Shown: positions 29,790-37,842 of the stretch, in pieces | How positions within the stretch are numbered: the first letter of the stretch is position 1 | How the letters are laid out: each line of letters starts with the position of its first letter | Origin: an uncultured Actinomycetes bacterium | Lineage (GTDB): Bacteria > Actinomycetota > Actinomycetes > Mycobacteriales > Mycobacteriaceae | Length of the DNA: 37,976 bases | Direction: 5' to 3' | Assembly (NCBI GenBank): GCA_903877095.1 | Contig: CAIRCP010000066.1 | Span: 1 to 37,976, forward strand | Notes under the pieces: model-generated | Told to the model about the DNA's origin: nothing | Seen by the model: the letters and a program-made list of their open reading frames with translations, nothing else | Databases searched by the model: none | Translations under genes and position numbers: made by a program

Positions 29790-31307
29790 ATGCAGATCCG
29801 CGAGCATGCGCAGACCCACCCCGACCGTCCCGCGGTCATCGTCTACCCGTCCGGAACCACCGTCACATTCGGTGAGATGGAAGAGCGCGCAAACCAATTG
29901 GCGCACCTGTTCCGGCAGGCCGGTCTGCGCGAGGGCGACGCCATCGCGATCCTCATGCCGAACAACGAGCACTATCACACGGTGATGTGGGCTGCCCGCC
30001 GCGCCGGTCTGTACTACGTCCCGATCAACACCCAGCTCACCGCTGCCGAGGCGGCTTACATCGTCGACAACAGCTCCGCGAAGGCGATCGTCGGCTCCGC
30101 GGCACTTCGCCCGGTTCTGGAGCGCATCGACGGGCTTCCCGCACTGCGGATCGTCGTCGGCGGCGAACTCGACGGGTGGCTTTCCTATCCGGAATGTATT
30201 GCCGCCCAACCGGATACGCCCATTGTCGACGAGATCGAGGGTGATCTGCTGCAGTATTCCTCGGGGACCACCGGCCGGCCCAAGGGCATCAAACGCCCAC
30301 TGTCGCATCTCCCGCCGTCGCAGGCCCGGGGTCTGATGTCATCGATGCCCTCGGCGTGGGCCAGCCCGGACGGCGTCTATCTCAGTCCTGCACCGCTCTA
30401 CCACACGGCGCCGTCGGTCTGGTCCATGAGAATGCACTCAGCCGGCATCCCGGTCGTGGTGATGGAGAAGTTCGACGCCGAAGGCGCTCTGGATGCGATC
30501 CAGCGGCATCGCGTCACCCATGCTCAATTGGTGCCGGCGATGTTCACCCGGATGCTGAAACTGCCGGAGCGCGTGCGGGATTCGTACGACGTGTCCAGCC
30601 TGAAACGGGTCCTGCACGCGGCAGCGCCGTGCCCGATCGAGGTCAAGCGGAAGATGATCGAGTGGTGGGGCCCGATCGTCGACGAGTACTACGCCTCGTC
30701 GGAGCAGATCGGGCTGACGCTCATCACGGCCGAGGATTGGCTGCAACACCCTGGCTCGGTGGGCCGGCCGATGTACGGCGCTCTGCACATCGTCGGCGAG
30801 GACGGCAGCGAGCTTCCGGCCGGCGAGCCCGGCGAGGTCTATTTCGAAAGCTCCGGCAGCTTCGAGTATCTCAACGACGCCGAAAAGACCGCGGCCTCAA
30901 GGCATGAGCGTGGCTGGGTGACCGTCGGGGACATCGGCTATCTCGACGGGGACGGTTACCTGTATCTCACCGACCGCCGCCACCACATGATCATCTCCGG
31001 CGGGGTGAACATCTACCCGCAGGAGGCGGAGAACTCACTCGTCACCCATTCCCGGGTGATGGACGCCGCCGTGTTCGGCATCCCCGATGAGGAGATGGGC
31101 CAGTCGGTGAAGGCCGTCGTCCAGTTGGTCGATGCCGCGGACGCGAACCCGGAGTTCGCCGACGAACTGCTGGCCTGGTTGCGAGAACGATTGGCGCACT
31201 ACAAGTGTCCGCGGTCGATCTCCTTCGAGGAGACGCTGCCGCGCACCGACACCGGCAAGCTCTACAAGCAGAGCCTGATCGAGAAGTACTCCCGCGACGG
31301 ATCCTGA
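29790..31307 (+). CDS. fadD4: fatty acyl-CoA synthetase / AMP-binding ligase (FadD4 type)
   Basis: Activates a fatty or related carboxylic acid through an acyl-AMP intermediate. The 505-residue protein has the AMP-binding P-loop YSSGTTGRPKG (156-166), an EYYASSEQIG substrate-pocket motif, the hinge DRRHHMIISGGVNIYP and the C-terminal catalytic Lys in TDTGKLYKQ. The gene follows pckG, as Rv0214 (fadD4) does after the pckA-nadR block in M. tuberculosis. The missing Rv0212c and Rv0213c counterparts bring it closer to pckG. The natural substrate of FadD4 is not established; nearby acyl-CoA dehydrogenase genes suggest beta-oxidation rather than polyketide loading. Confidence 0.83.
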   Translation: MQIREHAQTHPDRPAVIVYPSGTTVTFGEMEERANQLAHLFRQAGLREGDAIAILMPNNEHYHTVMWAARRAGLYYVPINTQLTAAEAAYIVDNSSAKAIVGSAALRPVLERIDGLPALRIVVGGELDGWLSYPECIAAQPDTPIVDEIEGDLLQYSSGTTGRPKGIKRPLSHLPPSQARGLMSSMPSAWASPDGVYLSPAPLYHTAPSVWSMRMHSAGIPVVVMEKFDAEGALDAIQRHRVTHAQLVPAMFTRMLKLPERVRDSYDVSSLKRVLHAAAPCPIEVKRKMIEWWGPIVDEYYASSEQIGLTLITAEDWLQHPGSVGRPMYGALHIVGEDGSELPAGEPGEVYFESSGSFEYLNDAEKTAASRHERGWVTVGDIGYLDGDGYLYLTDRRHHMIISGGVNIYPQEAENSLVTHSRVMDAAVFGIPDEEMGQSVKAVVQLVDAADANPEFADELLAWLRERLAHYKCPRSISFEETLPRTDTGKLYKQSLIEKYSRDGS

Positions 31308-31379
31308 TCGTCTCGCTCCTCCATCTCGTGCCTCGGCGGCATCGTCGACTCGACGGGACGGTGTGGCAAGCTTTTCGCC

Positions 31380-31856
31380 ATGACCAATCCGTGGGGTAGC
31401 CCGCAGCCGTTCGACCCGAATCAACCGGGTTTCCCCACCGGGGGCCCGGAGCAAGCGGGTCCGGCCGGCTACGGTTACCCGCCCCCGCCCCCGCCCGGGG
31501 CGGCATATCCCGGCGCCGCTGTGCCCTACCCGCCGACGTATCCCGGCGGCTACCCGCCGGCCGGCTATCCGATGCAGGCGCCGCCCGAGCATCCGCAGGC
31601 GGTTATGGCGATGGTGCTCGGCATCCTCGGTCTGGTCTGCTGCGGCTTGGCCTCGCCGTTCGCTATCTGGACCGGTCGCAAGTCGATGAAGGAAATCGAC
31701 GCGTCCGGTGGTTGGCTGGGCGGCCGAGGCCAGGCGCAGGCCGGCTTCATCATGGGCATCATCGGGACCGTGCTGTGGGTGCTCGGCGTGCTGTTCTATG
31801 TGGTGATGATCGGGTTTGGGATGGCCGCGTCGACGCACACCACCGGCATCAGTTAG
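31380..31856 (+). CDS. DUF4190 membrane protein with Pro/Gly/Tyr-rich N-terminus
   Basis: A 158-residue protein. The first 75 residues are disordered and rich in Pro, Gly and Tyr (repeated PPPPP, YPGG, PPAGYP). Two hydrophobic helices follow (about 77-97 and 120-145) with the DUF4190 pattern LGILGLVCCGLASPFAIWTG, GRKSMKEID and GQAQAGFIMGIIGTVL. The family is widespread in actinobacteria and of unknown function; disordered N-termini of this sort are typical. The ATG at 31380 lies 72 bases after the acyl-CoA synthetase stop, so it may share its transcript. The TAG overlaps the end of the fadE3 remnant on the opposite strand by four bases. Confidence 0.82.
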   Translation: MTNPWGSPQPFDPNQPGFPTGGPEQAGPAGYGYPPPPPPGAAYPGAAVPYPPTYPGGYPPAGYPMQAPPEHPQAVMAMVLGILGLVCCGLASPFAIWTGRKSMKEIDASGGWLGGRGQAQAGFIMGIIGTVLWVLGVLFYVVMIGFGMAASTHTTGIS

Positions 31857-32411
31857 AGGCCGCCGCGCGCCACCAGTTGCGCGGCGATGACGTTGCGCTG
31901 GATCTCGTTGGTGCCCTCGCCGACGATCATCAGCGGCGCGTCGCGGAAGTACCGTTCCACGTCGTACTCCGTCGAATAGCCGTACGTCACGGCGGGCGAC
32001 GCTGCCCATGTTCTGCAGGTCTGAACCGCCCCCCGGTTCGGTAAGCGCCATGGTGGCCCGTAACTCGCCGGTCGCCATCGGGGGCAGGTACGCCTGCTTC
32101 TGGTCCTTGGTGCCGAAGAGTTCGAGCAGCTTGGCCACCACGGTATGCCCGCCCATCGCGCCGGCCAGGCTCATCCAGCCCCGCGCCAGCTGCTCGGTGA
32201 CCTCCACGTAGCACGGCATCGACACCGGCGTTCCGCCGTAGCGCTCGCTGATCGCCAGGCCGTAGATCCCGATCCGCTTCATCTGCTCTATCCACGCCTC
32301 GGGATAGGTGTTGGCGTGCTCGACGTCGCGGACCGATGGTTTCACCTCGCGGTCGACGAATGCCCGCACGGTCTCCACGAGCAGGGTCTCTTCGGCATTG
32401 AGTCCGGGCAT
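31853..32411 (-). pseudogene. fadE3: acyl-CoA dehydrogenase fadE3, broken by a large internal deletion
   Basis: The N-terminal part (ATG at 32411 to about 31986) encodes about 142 residues of an acyl-CoA dehydrogenase ending in MALTEPGGGSDLQNMGSVARRD. The sequence then jumps, in another frame, to the C-terminal signature YGYSTEYDVERYFRDAPLMI, then EGTNEIQRN and the stop at 31855-31853. The join lies at about 31985-31990. Intact enzymes of this type have about 380 residues, so roughly 200 codons are missing and the halves are out of frame. Substrate-binding and FAD-contact regions are lost, so the product cannot be active. The place and strand match Rv0215c (fadE3). A misassembly could give the same picture. 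Confidence 0.82.
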
Positions 32412-32421
32412 GTGAGGAATA

Positions 32422-33420
32422 GTGTCAGTTGTGACGGGCCCCTATTTCGACGACCTCACAGTGGGTCAGGTGTTCGACTCGGCGCCGTCGATGACCCTCA
32501 CCCCGGGAGTCGCCGCCGCGCACCAGAGCATCCTCGGAGACCGTCTGCGCCTGGCCCTGGACGCCGAACTGGCCCATGCCGTGACCGGGGTGTCGGGCCT
32601 GATCGCGCACCCCGCGCTGGTCTGCGACGTCGCGATCGGCCAGTCCACCGTCGTGACCCAGCGGGTGAAGGCGAACCTGTTCTACCGCGGCCTGGCCTTC
32701 CACCGCTTCCCGTCCGTCGGCGACACTTTGTTCACCCGGACCGAGGTGGTGGGCCTGCGCCAGAACAGCCCCAAGCCCGATCGCGCCCCGACCGGACTGG
32801 CGGCGCTGCGAATGACCACCGTCGACCAGATCGGTCGACTCGTGCTCGATTTCCACCGCTGCGCGATGCTGCCGCTGAGCCCGGAGGCGTCCCGTGCCGG
32901 CCACGACACCGGTCACGCCGACGACCTGTCGGCGATCGGGGCCGACGTGAGCGTCACCGACCCGGCCGGGCACTGGGACGCCGCGGCCTACCGCGACCGG
33001 GTGCGCGGACCCCACTTCGACGTACGCCTGGCCGGCTCGGTGCTGCGCAGCACCGGCGACGTCGTCAGTTCCGCACCGGAGCTGGCCCGGCTCACCCTCA
33101 ATGTCGCTGCCACACACCACGATTGGCGTGCGGGCGGCACCCGCCTGGTCTACGGCGGTCACACCATCGGCCTGGCGTTGGCCCAGGCCACCCGGTTGTT
33201 GCCGAACCTCGCCACAGTGCTGGCCTGGCAGTCCTGTGATCACACCGGTCCGGTGCGCGAGGGCGACACCCTCTACAGCGACCTGCACGTCGAACTGGCC
33301 GAGCCGTTGCCGGCCGACCGCGGCGGGGTGCTGACCCTGCGTTCGGTGGTGCACGCCGTCGGCCCCGACGGCGGGGATCGGCCGGTTCTGGACTGGCGCT
33401 TGCGCGCACTTCAGTTCTGA
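32422..33420 (+). CDS. double-hotdog acyl-CoA hydratase-like protein (Rv0216 type)
   Basis: A 332-residue cytoplasmic protein with two hotdog domains: N-terminal GPYFDDLTVGQVFDSAP to about 150, and C-terminal RGPHFDVRLAGSVLR to the end. The second repeat carries RLVYGGHTIGLALAQA and the HTGPVREGDTLYSDL strand, as in MaoC-type hydratases. It matches Rv0216, whose crystal structure shows a double hotdog fold with an altered active site. It likely acts on an acyl-CoA, but the substrate is unknown. GTG at 32422 is 10 bases from the divergent fadE3 start. GTG at 32431 is an alternative: TAGTGT (32420-32425) would serve as a -10 for a leaderless start there. Confidence 0.85.
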   Translation: MSVVTGPYFDDLTVGQVFDSAPSMTLTPGVAAAHQSILGDRLRLALDAELAHAVTGVSGLIAHPALVCDVAIGQSTVVTQRVKANLFYRGLAFHRFPSVGDTLFTRTEVVGLRQNSPKPDRAPTGLAALRMTTVDQIGRLVLDFHRCAMLPLSPEASRAGHDTGHADDLSAIGADVSVTDPAGHWDAAAYRDRVRGPHFDVRLAGSVLRSTGDVVSSAPELARLTLNVAATHHDWRAGGTRLVYGGHTIGLALAQATRLLPNLATVLAWQSCDHTGPVREGDTLYSDLHVELAEPLPADRGGVLTLRSVVHAVGPDGGDRPVLDWRLRALQF

Positions 33421-33423
33421 ACG

Positions 33424-33441
33424 GGTTACCCGCAGGTAACC
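33424..33441 (+). promoter_or_regulatory. perfect palindrome GGTTACC-CGCA-GGTAACC, likely operator
   Basis: Two perfect 7-base arms (33424-33430 and 33435-33441) surround a 4-base spacer, 32 bases before the ATG of the carboxylesterase and just after the previous stop. Size and symmetry fit a TetR-family operator. No TetR gene lies in the window, so the regulator would be encoded elsewhere. Confidence 0.6.
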
Positions 33442-33473
33442 TGGTGGTTGAGACACCCGTCAGGAGATGTGCG

Positions 33474-35006
33474 ATGACCATCCATCATCCGATCGTGGAG
33501 ACGGCCTATGGGCCGGTTCGCGGCATCGATGATGGCACGGCGATGTCCTGGAAGGGCGTGCATTACGGTGCCCCGCCGGTCGGCGAACTGCGATTCCGTG
33601 CGCCCGAACCACCGCAGCGCTGGACCGAGGTCGTCGATGCCGACGCCTACGGGCCGGTATGCCCGCAGCCGCCGGTGCCCAATTTCCCCCTCGACCTCGG
33701 AGCCGAGGAAAGCGAGAACTGCCTGGTCCTCAATGTGTGGGCGCCGTCGGGAACCTCCCCGGGCGACAACAAACCGGTCATGGTGTGGCTGCACGGCGGG
33801 GCCTATGTGCTGGGGTCGAGCAGTCAGCCGCTGTACTCCGGGCGCCGGCTGGCCGGCAGCGGCGACGTCATCGTCGTCACCCTCAACTACCGGGTCGGGG
33901 TGTTCGGCTTCCTTGATCTCTCCCAAGTGGGCGGGCGGCGCCGTTTCGACACCAACGTCGGCCTGCGCGATGTCCTCGCGGCTCTGCGGTGGGTCCGCGA
34001 CAACATCGCCGCATTCGGTGGCGATCCCTCGCGGGTGACGTTGTTCGGCGAGTCGGCCGGCGCCGGGATCGTGACGACGATGCTGGCCGTCCCCGACGCC
34101 GCCGGGCTGTTCAACACCGCGATCGCGCAGAGTTCCCCGGTCACGTCGGTCTACGACAGCAAGCGCGCCCAGCGGGTGACCGAGCGGGTGCTGGAATATC
34201 TGGGGATCGCCCCGCCGGAGACCGACCGGCTGTCCCAGGTCTCGGTTCCGGCGTTGATCGCGGCCACCAACAAGGTCTTCGACGAGGTGCCGGCGCGCAA
34301 CCCCGGGATGCTGGCGTTCGTACCGATCGTCGACGGCGATCTGCTGCACGACTACCCGGTGAAACTGGCCCGGGAGGGCAAGACTCATCCGGTCCCGCTG
34401 ATCATCGGCACCAACAAGAACGAGGCCGCGCTGTTCCGGCTGATGCGCTCGCCGTTGATGCCGATCACTCCGAAGGCGATCACGTCGATGTTCAACGACA
34501 TCGCCGCCGAGCAGCCGGATCTGCAACTGCCCACCGACCAGCAGCTGGGCACGATCTACCGGGGCAAGGGCCGCGGGCTGAACATGGCCAGCGATATCGG
34601 CTTCCGGATGCCGTCGGTCTGGTTCTCCGAAGGCCACGGCCGGGTCGCGCCGGTCTATCTCTACCGGTTCGACTACGCCAGCCCGTTGATGAAGCTGCTG
34701 CTGGTCGGGGCCGCCCACGCGACCGAATTGCCCTATGTCTGGGGAACTCTCGGCGCGCCCAAGGACGTCACGCTCAAACTCGGCGGCACCAAGACGGCTC
34801 TTGCGGTGTCGAAGAGGATCAGGACCCGCTGGGTGAACTTCGCCAGCCACGCCAAGCCGATCGGGTTGCCGGGCGAGCCGGAGTGGACGCCGTATCAGGA
34901 TGCCGACCGGGCCTGCCTGATCATCGATCGCGCCGACCGGGTCGTCTACGACGCCGACGCCCACATTCGTCCGGCCTGGGGCAGCGACGTCTTGCACTTC
35001 CGCTGA
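33474..35006 (+). CDS. type-B carboxylesterase / lipase (LipT-like)
   Basis: A 510-residue serine esterase of the cholinesterase-like type-B family. The oxyanion motif WLHGGAYV is at 105-112, the nucleophile GESAGA has Ser194, the acid is Glu317 in NKNEAALF, and the base is His415 in GAAHATELP. No signal peptide is present, so it is cytoplasmic. Size matches M. tuberculosis LipT (511 residues) better than LipW (about 302 residues, another family), which is what I recall at this position in M. tuberculosis. The ATG at 33474 follows GGAG eight bases upstream; the frame continues to 33444, but that includes the operator-like palindrome. It may release acids that the neighbouring FadD and FadE enzymes degrade. 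Confidence 0.9.
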   Translation: MTIHHPIVETAYGPVRGIDDGTAMSWKGVHYGAPPVGELRFRAPEPPQRWTEVVDADAYGPVCPQPPVPNFPLDLGAEESENCLVLNVWAPSGTSPGDNKPVMVWLHGGAYVLGSSSQPLYSGRRLAGSGDVIVVTLNYRVGVFGFLDLSQVGGRRRFDTNVGLRDVLAALRWVRDNIAAFGGDPSRVTLFGESAGAGIVTTMLAVPDAAGLFNTAIAQSSPVTSVYDSKRAQRVTERVLEYLGIAPPETDRLSQVSVPALIAATNKVFDEVPARNPGMLAFVPIVDGDLLHDYPVKLAREGKTHPVPLIIGTNKNEAALFRLMRSPLMPITPKAITSMFNDIAAEQPDLQLPTDQQLGTIYRGKGRGLNMASDIGFRMPSVWFSEGHGRVAPVYLYRFDYASPLMKLLLVGAAHATELPYVWGTLGAPKDVTLKLGGTKTALAVSKRIRTRWVNFASHAKPIGLPGEPEWTPYQDADRACLIIDRADRVVYDADAHIRPAWGSDVLHFR

Positions 35007-35020
35007 TTGGGCGCAAACCG

Positions 35021-36196
35021 CTAGGAGCCGGTGGGCAGGTCGCGGAACGCCGTGTCCTTGAACGGTTCCGGCTCCTTGGGCAGGCCGAGAATGCGCTCGC
35101 CGACGATGTTGCGCTGGATCTGGTCGGTGCCGCCGCCGATCGAGGTGAAATAGGCGTTGAGCGTCCGGAAGGTGACCGCATCGCCGCTCGGGTTGTCCGG
35201 GCCGGTCAGCATGGACTCTGGGCCGATGATCTCGGTTTGCACCCGGGCGGTTTCGTGCAGGATCCGCGACATGGCGATCTTGCCGAGCGCCATCAGGGTG
35301 GCCGCCTCGGCGCGGTCGGTGGTCGCCTTGGCGCGCCGGGTGTTCCAGCGGTTGACGGCTGCGTAGGACTCGACCCGGGCAATCTCCTGGCGGATAAAGG
35401 AATCCGCGAGATTTCCCGCCGAGCGGGCCATGCCGATCAGACTGTCGGCGTCCGGCTTGAGGTCCCGGCTCGCACGGGAGGTGCGGGCCAGGTCGCCCAT
35501 CAACCGGCGCTCGTAGGCCAGCGCCAACTGCAGCACCGGCCAACCGCCGCCCGGTTCGCCCACCAGGTTGGCGTGCGGCACCCTGGCATCGGTGATGAAC
35601 ACCTCGTTGAACTCCGACTCGCCGGTGATCTGGTGAATCGGGCGGACTTCGACGCCCGGCTGGCGCATCGGAAAGATGAAGAAGCTGATTCCCCTGTGCT
35701 TGGGCACATTCCAGTCGGTCCGGGCCACCAACAACCCGTAGTCGGCGGTCTTGGCGAACGAGGTCCAGACCTTCTGCCCGGTGACCACCCAGTCGTCACC
35801 GTCCCGGCTGGCGCGGGTGCGCAGGCCGGCCAGATCCGAACCGGCACCGGGTTCGCTGTACAGCAGGCACCAGCGGGTCTCGCCGCGTACCGACGGCGGG
35901 ATCAGCCGCTGCTTCTGCTCCTCGGTGCCCAGATCGTGCACGGTGCAGGCCAGCAGATCAGAGCGGTCCTGCCCGCTGCCGCGCGCACCGACGGCAGTGA
36001 ATTCCTGTGCGACGATGCGGGATTGGGGTTCAGTGAGGCCGCGCCCGCCCCACGGCGGCTCCCAACTCGGCGCCGCCCAGCCGGCGTCGAACACCCGTCT
36101 TGCCCACCCGGCACGGTCCAGGGCGGGATCGAAGTTCTGTGCCAGCCACTCCCGCACCTCGGCGCGAATGTCGTCTTGGGCCACTTCGGGGCTCAT
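35021..36196 (-). CDS. acyl-CoA dehydrogenase, FadE pair subunit with TEP/SD-type motif
   Basis: A 391-residue FAD-dependent acyl-CoA dehydrogenase. The FAD and substrate loop LLYSEPGAGSDLAGL (about 112-126) and VTGQKVWTSFAKTADYGLLVART are intact. The C-terminus has SIGGGTDQIQRNIVGERILGLPKEP, the flavin-binding signature. The ATG at 36196 overlaps the TGA of the upstream dehydrogenase (ATGA), so both are made together. Mycobacterial genes in such pairs commonly form alpha2-beta2 heterotetramers that act on steroid or branched side-chain CoAs. The substrate here is unknown, as no cholesterol-cluster genes are in view. Its stop lies 14 bases from the convergent esterase stop. Confidence 0.9.
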   Translation of the reverse strand: MSPEVAQDDIRAEVREWLAQNFDPALDRAGWARRVFDAGWAAPSWEPPWGGRGLTEPQSRIVAQEFTAVGARGSGQDRSDLLACTVHDLGTEEQKQRLIPPSVRGETRWCLLYSEPGAGSDLAGLRTRASRDGDDWVVTGQKVWTSFAKTADYGLLVARTDWNVPKHRGISFFIFPMRQPGVEVRPIHQITGESEFNEVFITDARVPHANLVGEPGGGWPVLQLALAYERRLMGDLARTSRASRDLKPDADSLIGMARSAGNLADSFIRQEIARVESYAAVNRWNTRRAKATTDRAEAATLMALGKIAMSRILHETARVQTEIIGPESMLTGPDNPSGDAVTFRTLNAYFTSIGGGTDQIQRNIVGERILGLPKEPEPFKDTAFRDLPTGS

Positions 36197-37308
36197 GAGA
36201 TCTCCTCTCGCAACCGCACGTAGCGCTCCCGGTGCCAGGTCGGGTCGCCGAAGATCTGCGCATCCGTGCGGGCCCGGCGCAGGTAGAGATGGGCTGGGTG
36301 TTCCCAGGTGAAGCCGATCCCGCCGTGCACCTGGATGTTCGTCGCGGCGGTGGTGACATACGCCTCCGAGCAATACGCCTGCGCCAGCGCAAGATCCATG
36401 AGCCGGTCGGGCTCATCGGCGTCAAAGGCCGCGGCGACGTGCCGGGCGGCCGAGACCGCGGACTGTGCCTCCAGCAGGATGTCCACACACATGTGCTTGA
36501 CCGCCTGGAAGCTTCCGATCGCGCGGCCGAACTGGAAGCGGGTCCGCGCGTAGGCGGCGGCCATCGTCATGGCATGCATGGCGCCGCCGGCCTGCTCGGC
36601 GATCAAGGCGACTCCGGCCCGGTCCAGCGCGGCGTTGAGTGCGGGCAGGGCTGCGCCGACGCTGCCGACCAACCTTCCGGGGGCGCGGTCCAGGCCAATG
36701 CGTCCCTGTTTGCGGGTCTGGTCGACGGTGGTCAACGGGGTGATCGTGACGTCCGAGCGGTTGGTTGCGAAAATCGCTGCACCGGTGGGCGTTTGCGCCA
36801 GCACGTAGAACAGTTCAGCGCTGGTCGCGTCCAGGACGTGGGTCTTCTCGCCGGTCAACTCCCACCCACCGCCGCTGCTTCTGGTGCCTTCGGTGGCGGG
36901 GTGGCGCGGCGGGCGGGCGTTACCGGGTTCAGCGAACGCCACGGTGGCGATCAATTCGCCGTTGACGATCCGAGGCAGAACGGCTGCGCACTCATCGGAA
37001 TCGCCCAGGGCAGCAAGCAGATACGGCGTCAAGACCGCAGTGGACAGGTACGGCGCGCACAGCAGCGCCGTACCCATCTGCTCGCTGACGACGGCCAATT
37101 CGGCCGAACCTGCACCGGCCCCGCCGAACTCCTCCGGGATGGTCAGGCCGAGCAGGCCCATGCCGGCCATCTCGGCCCACAGGGCGGCGTCGTAGCCGGA
37201 CTCCTCGGCCATCAGCCGGCGTACTTCGGATTCGGGTGAGCGCTTGGCCAGCAGGTCGGCGACCGCGTCGCGCAGGGCGAGTTGTTCGGGGGTGGGCGCG
37301 GTGGACAC
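36193..37308 (-). CDS. acyl-CoA dehydrogenase, FadE pair partner subunit
   Basis: A 371-residue acyl-CoA dehydrogenase. The N-terminal helical domain is intact, but the substrate loop reads VAFAEPGNARPPRHPATEGT and lacks the canonical GSD. The C-terminus has NIQVHGGIGFTWEHPAHLYLRRA, typical of one subunit of heteromeric FadEs. It therefore probably complements the co-translated partner at 35021. GTG at 37308 is the start (MSTAPTPEQLALRDAVADL), with GGGGTG about seven bases upstream; a TTG at 37314 is too close to that site and is followed upstream by a TGA. It is divergent from the collagen-like ORF. Confidence 0.88.
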   Translation of the reverse strand: MSTAPTPEQLALRDAVADLLAKRSPESEVRRLMAEESGYDAALWAEMAGMGLLGLTIPEEFGGAGAGSAELAVVSEQMGTALLCAPYLSTAVLTPYLLAALGDSDECAAVLPRIVNGELIATVAFAEPGNARPPRHPATEGTRSSGGGWELTGEKTHVLDATSAELFYVLAQTPTGAAIFATNRSDVTITPLTTVDQTRKQGRIGLDRAPGRLVGSVGAALPALNAALDRAGVALIAEQAGGAMHAMTMAAAYARTRFQFGRAIGSFQAVKHMCVDILLEAQSAVSAARHVAAAFDADEPDRLMDLALAQAYCSEAYVTTAATNIQVHGGIGFTWEHPAHLYLRRARTDAQIFGDPTWHRERYVRLREEIS

Positions 37309-37546
37309 CGGCAATCACCCCACCGTCGTCGTGATCGTGCGCAACACCGGATGAATGTCCTCGTTGACCATGCCTGCCATTATGCCGCCCGGTCTCTACG
37401 CGTTGGTGGGTCGCGACTTGTGCGGTACGGTGCGTTGAGGTGCCGGTGCAGCAAACCGCTGAGTTGCCCAAAACTAACCGGCGCCAAGTGTTAATACCTC
37501 GTTGTGTGGCGCTCTGAGTCGTTCTTGACGTGGAAGAGAGCTACGC
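37309..37546. other. intergenic region between the FadE pair and the collagen-like ORF
   Basis: This is the longest gene-free stretch, about 240 bases. TAATAC (37492-37497) is -10-like. GGAAGAGAG (37532-37540) is a good ribosome site for the GTG at 37547. No RNA gene or clear operator was seen. Confidence 0.4.
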
Positions 37547-37720
37547 GTGGCTATTTCTGGTCTGTCCAATTCCAGTGCCTCGTCCACCCCGACTGCGCGC
37601 CACAGCGGTGCGGCCGGCAACGGCGGCGCTACCGGTGCAACGGGCGCGGATGGAATCCCTGGCGCGACCGGCACGCCCGGCCTGCCCGGTGCGACCGGTC
37701 CGGCGGGCTCGAACAAATAA
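37547..37720 (+). CDS. 57-residue collagen-like (Gly-X-Y) small protein
   Basis: A small ORF from GTG 37547 to TAA 37718-37720. A Ser/Thr-rich head (MAISGLSNSSASSTPTARHS) is followed by about ten Gly-X-Y triplets: GAT-GAT-GAD, GIP-GAT-GTP, GLP-GAT-GPA and GSN, then Lys. Gly in every third position with Pro in X or Y is the collagen triple-helix pattern, known from bacterial collagen-like proteins. The start has a strong ribosome site GGAAGAGAG six bases upstream, and an in-frame TGA lies at 37526. No signal peptide or membrane helix is visible, so it may be cytoplasmic or exported by another route. It differs from PE_PGRS proteins, which have a PE domain and GGX repeats. Whether it is expressed is not known. 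Confidence 0.6.
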   Translation: MAISGLSNSSASSTPTARHSGAAGNGGATGATGADGIPGATGTPGLPGATGPAGSNK

Positions 37721-37740
37721 CGACGCCGTAACTGGCTGGT

Positions 37741-37746
37741 TAGGAT
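37741..37746 (+). promoter_or_regulatory. -10 element TAGGAT before the enoyl-CoA hydratase start
   Basis: TAGGAT fits TANNNT and ends six bases before the ATG at 37753, so the transcript would be leaderless. A short inverted repeat TAAC..GTTA (37729-37742) overlaps it and could bind a repressor. Confidence 0.4.
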
Positions 37747-37752
37747 CGGCCG

Positions 37753-37842
37753 ATGAGCGACGAAGTGAGCACGCCTGAGGTTGTTCTGACCGAGAAGCGC
37801 GGCCGGATCTTGATCATCACCATCAACCGGCCGGAGGCTAAG
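37753..37842 (+). pseudogene. enoyl-CoA hydratase (EchA1-like), interrupted after about 30 codons
   Basis: The ATG at 37753 opens a crotonase-family N-terminus: EVVLTEKRGRILIITINRPEAK. In intact EchA proteins this is followed by a NAVN segment. Here the homology stops abruptly at about 37842 and the frame runs through unrelated sequence (PRSTDVVGEWRVSE) to a TAA at 37885-37887. Downstream sequence looks like an insertion element, so the gene is split and the rest probably lies beyond the window. The context matches Rv0222 (echA1). Enoyl-CoA hydratase performs the second step of beta-oxidation, next to the FadE pair. Confidence 0.75.

Noticed and set aside
33426..35543. 705-codon antisense ORF opposite the carboxylesterase
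   Set aside because: It spans two real genes on both strands and has no recognisable domain.
37547..37720. PE_PGRS-type protein
   Set aside because: There is no PE domain, and Gly is spaced every third residue with Pro rather than in GGX repeats.
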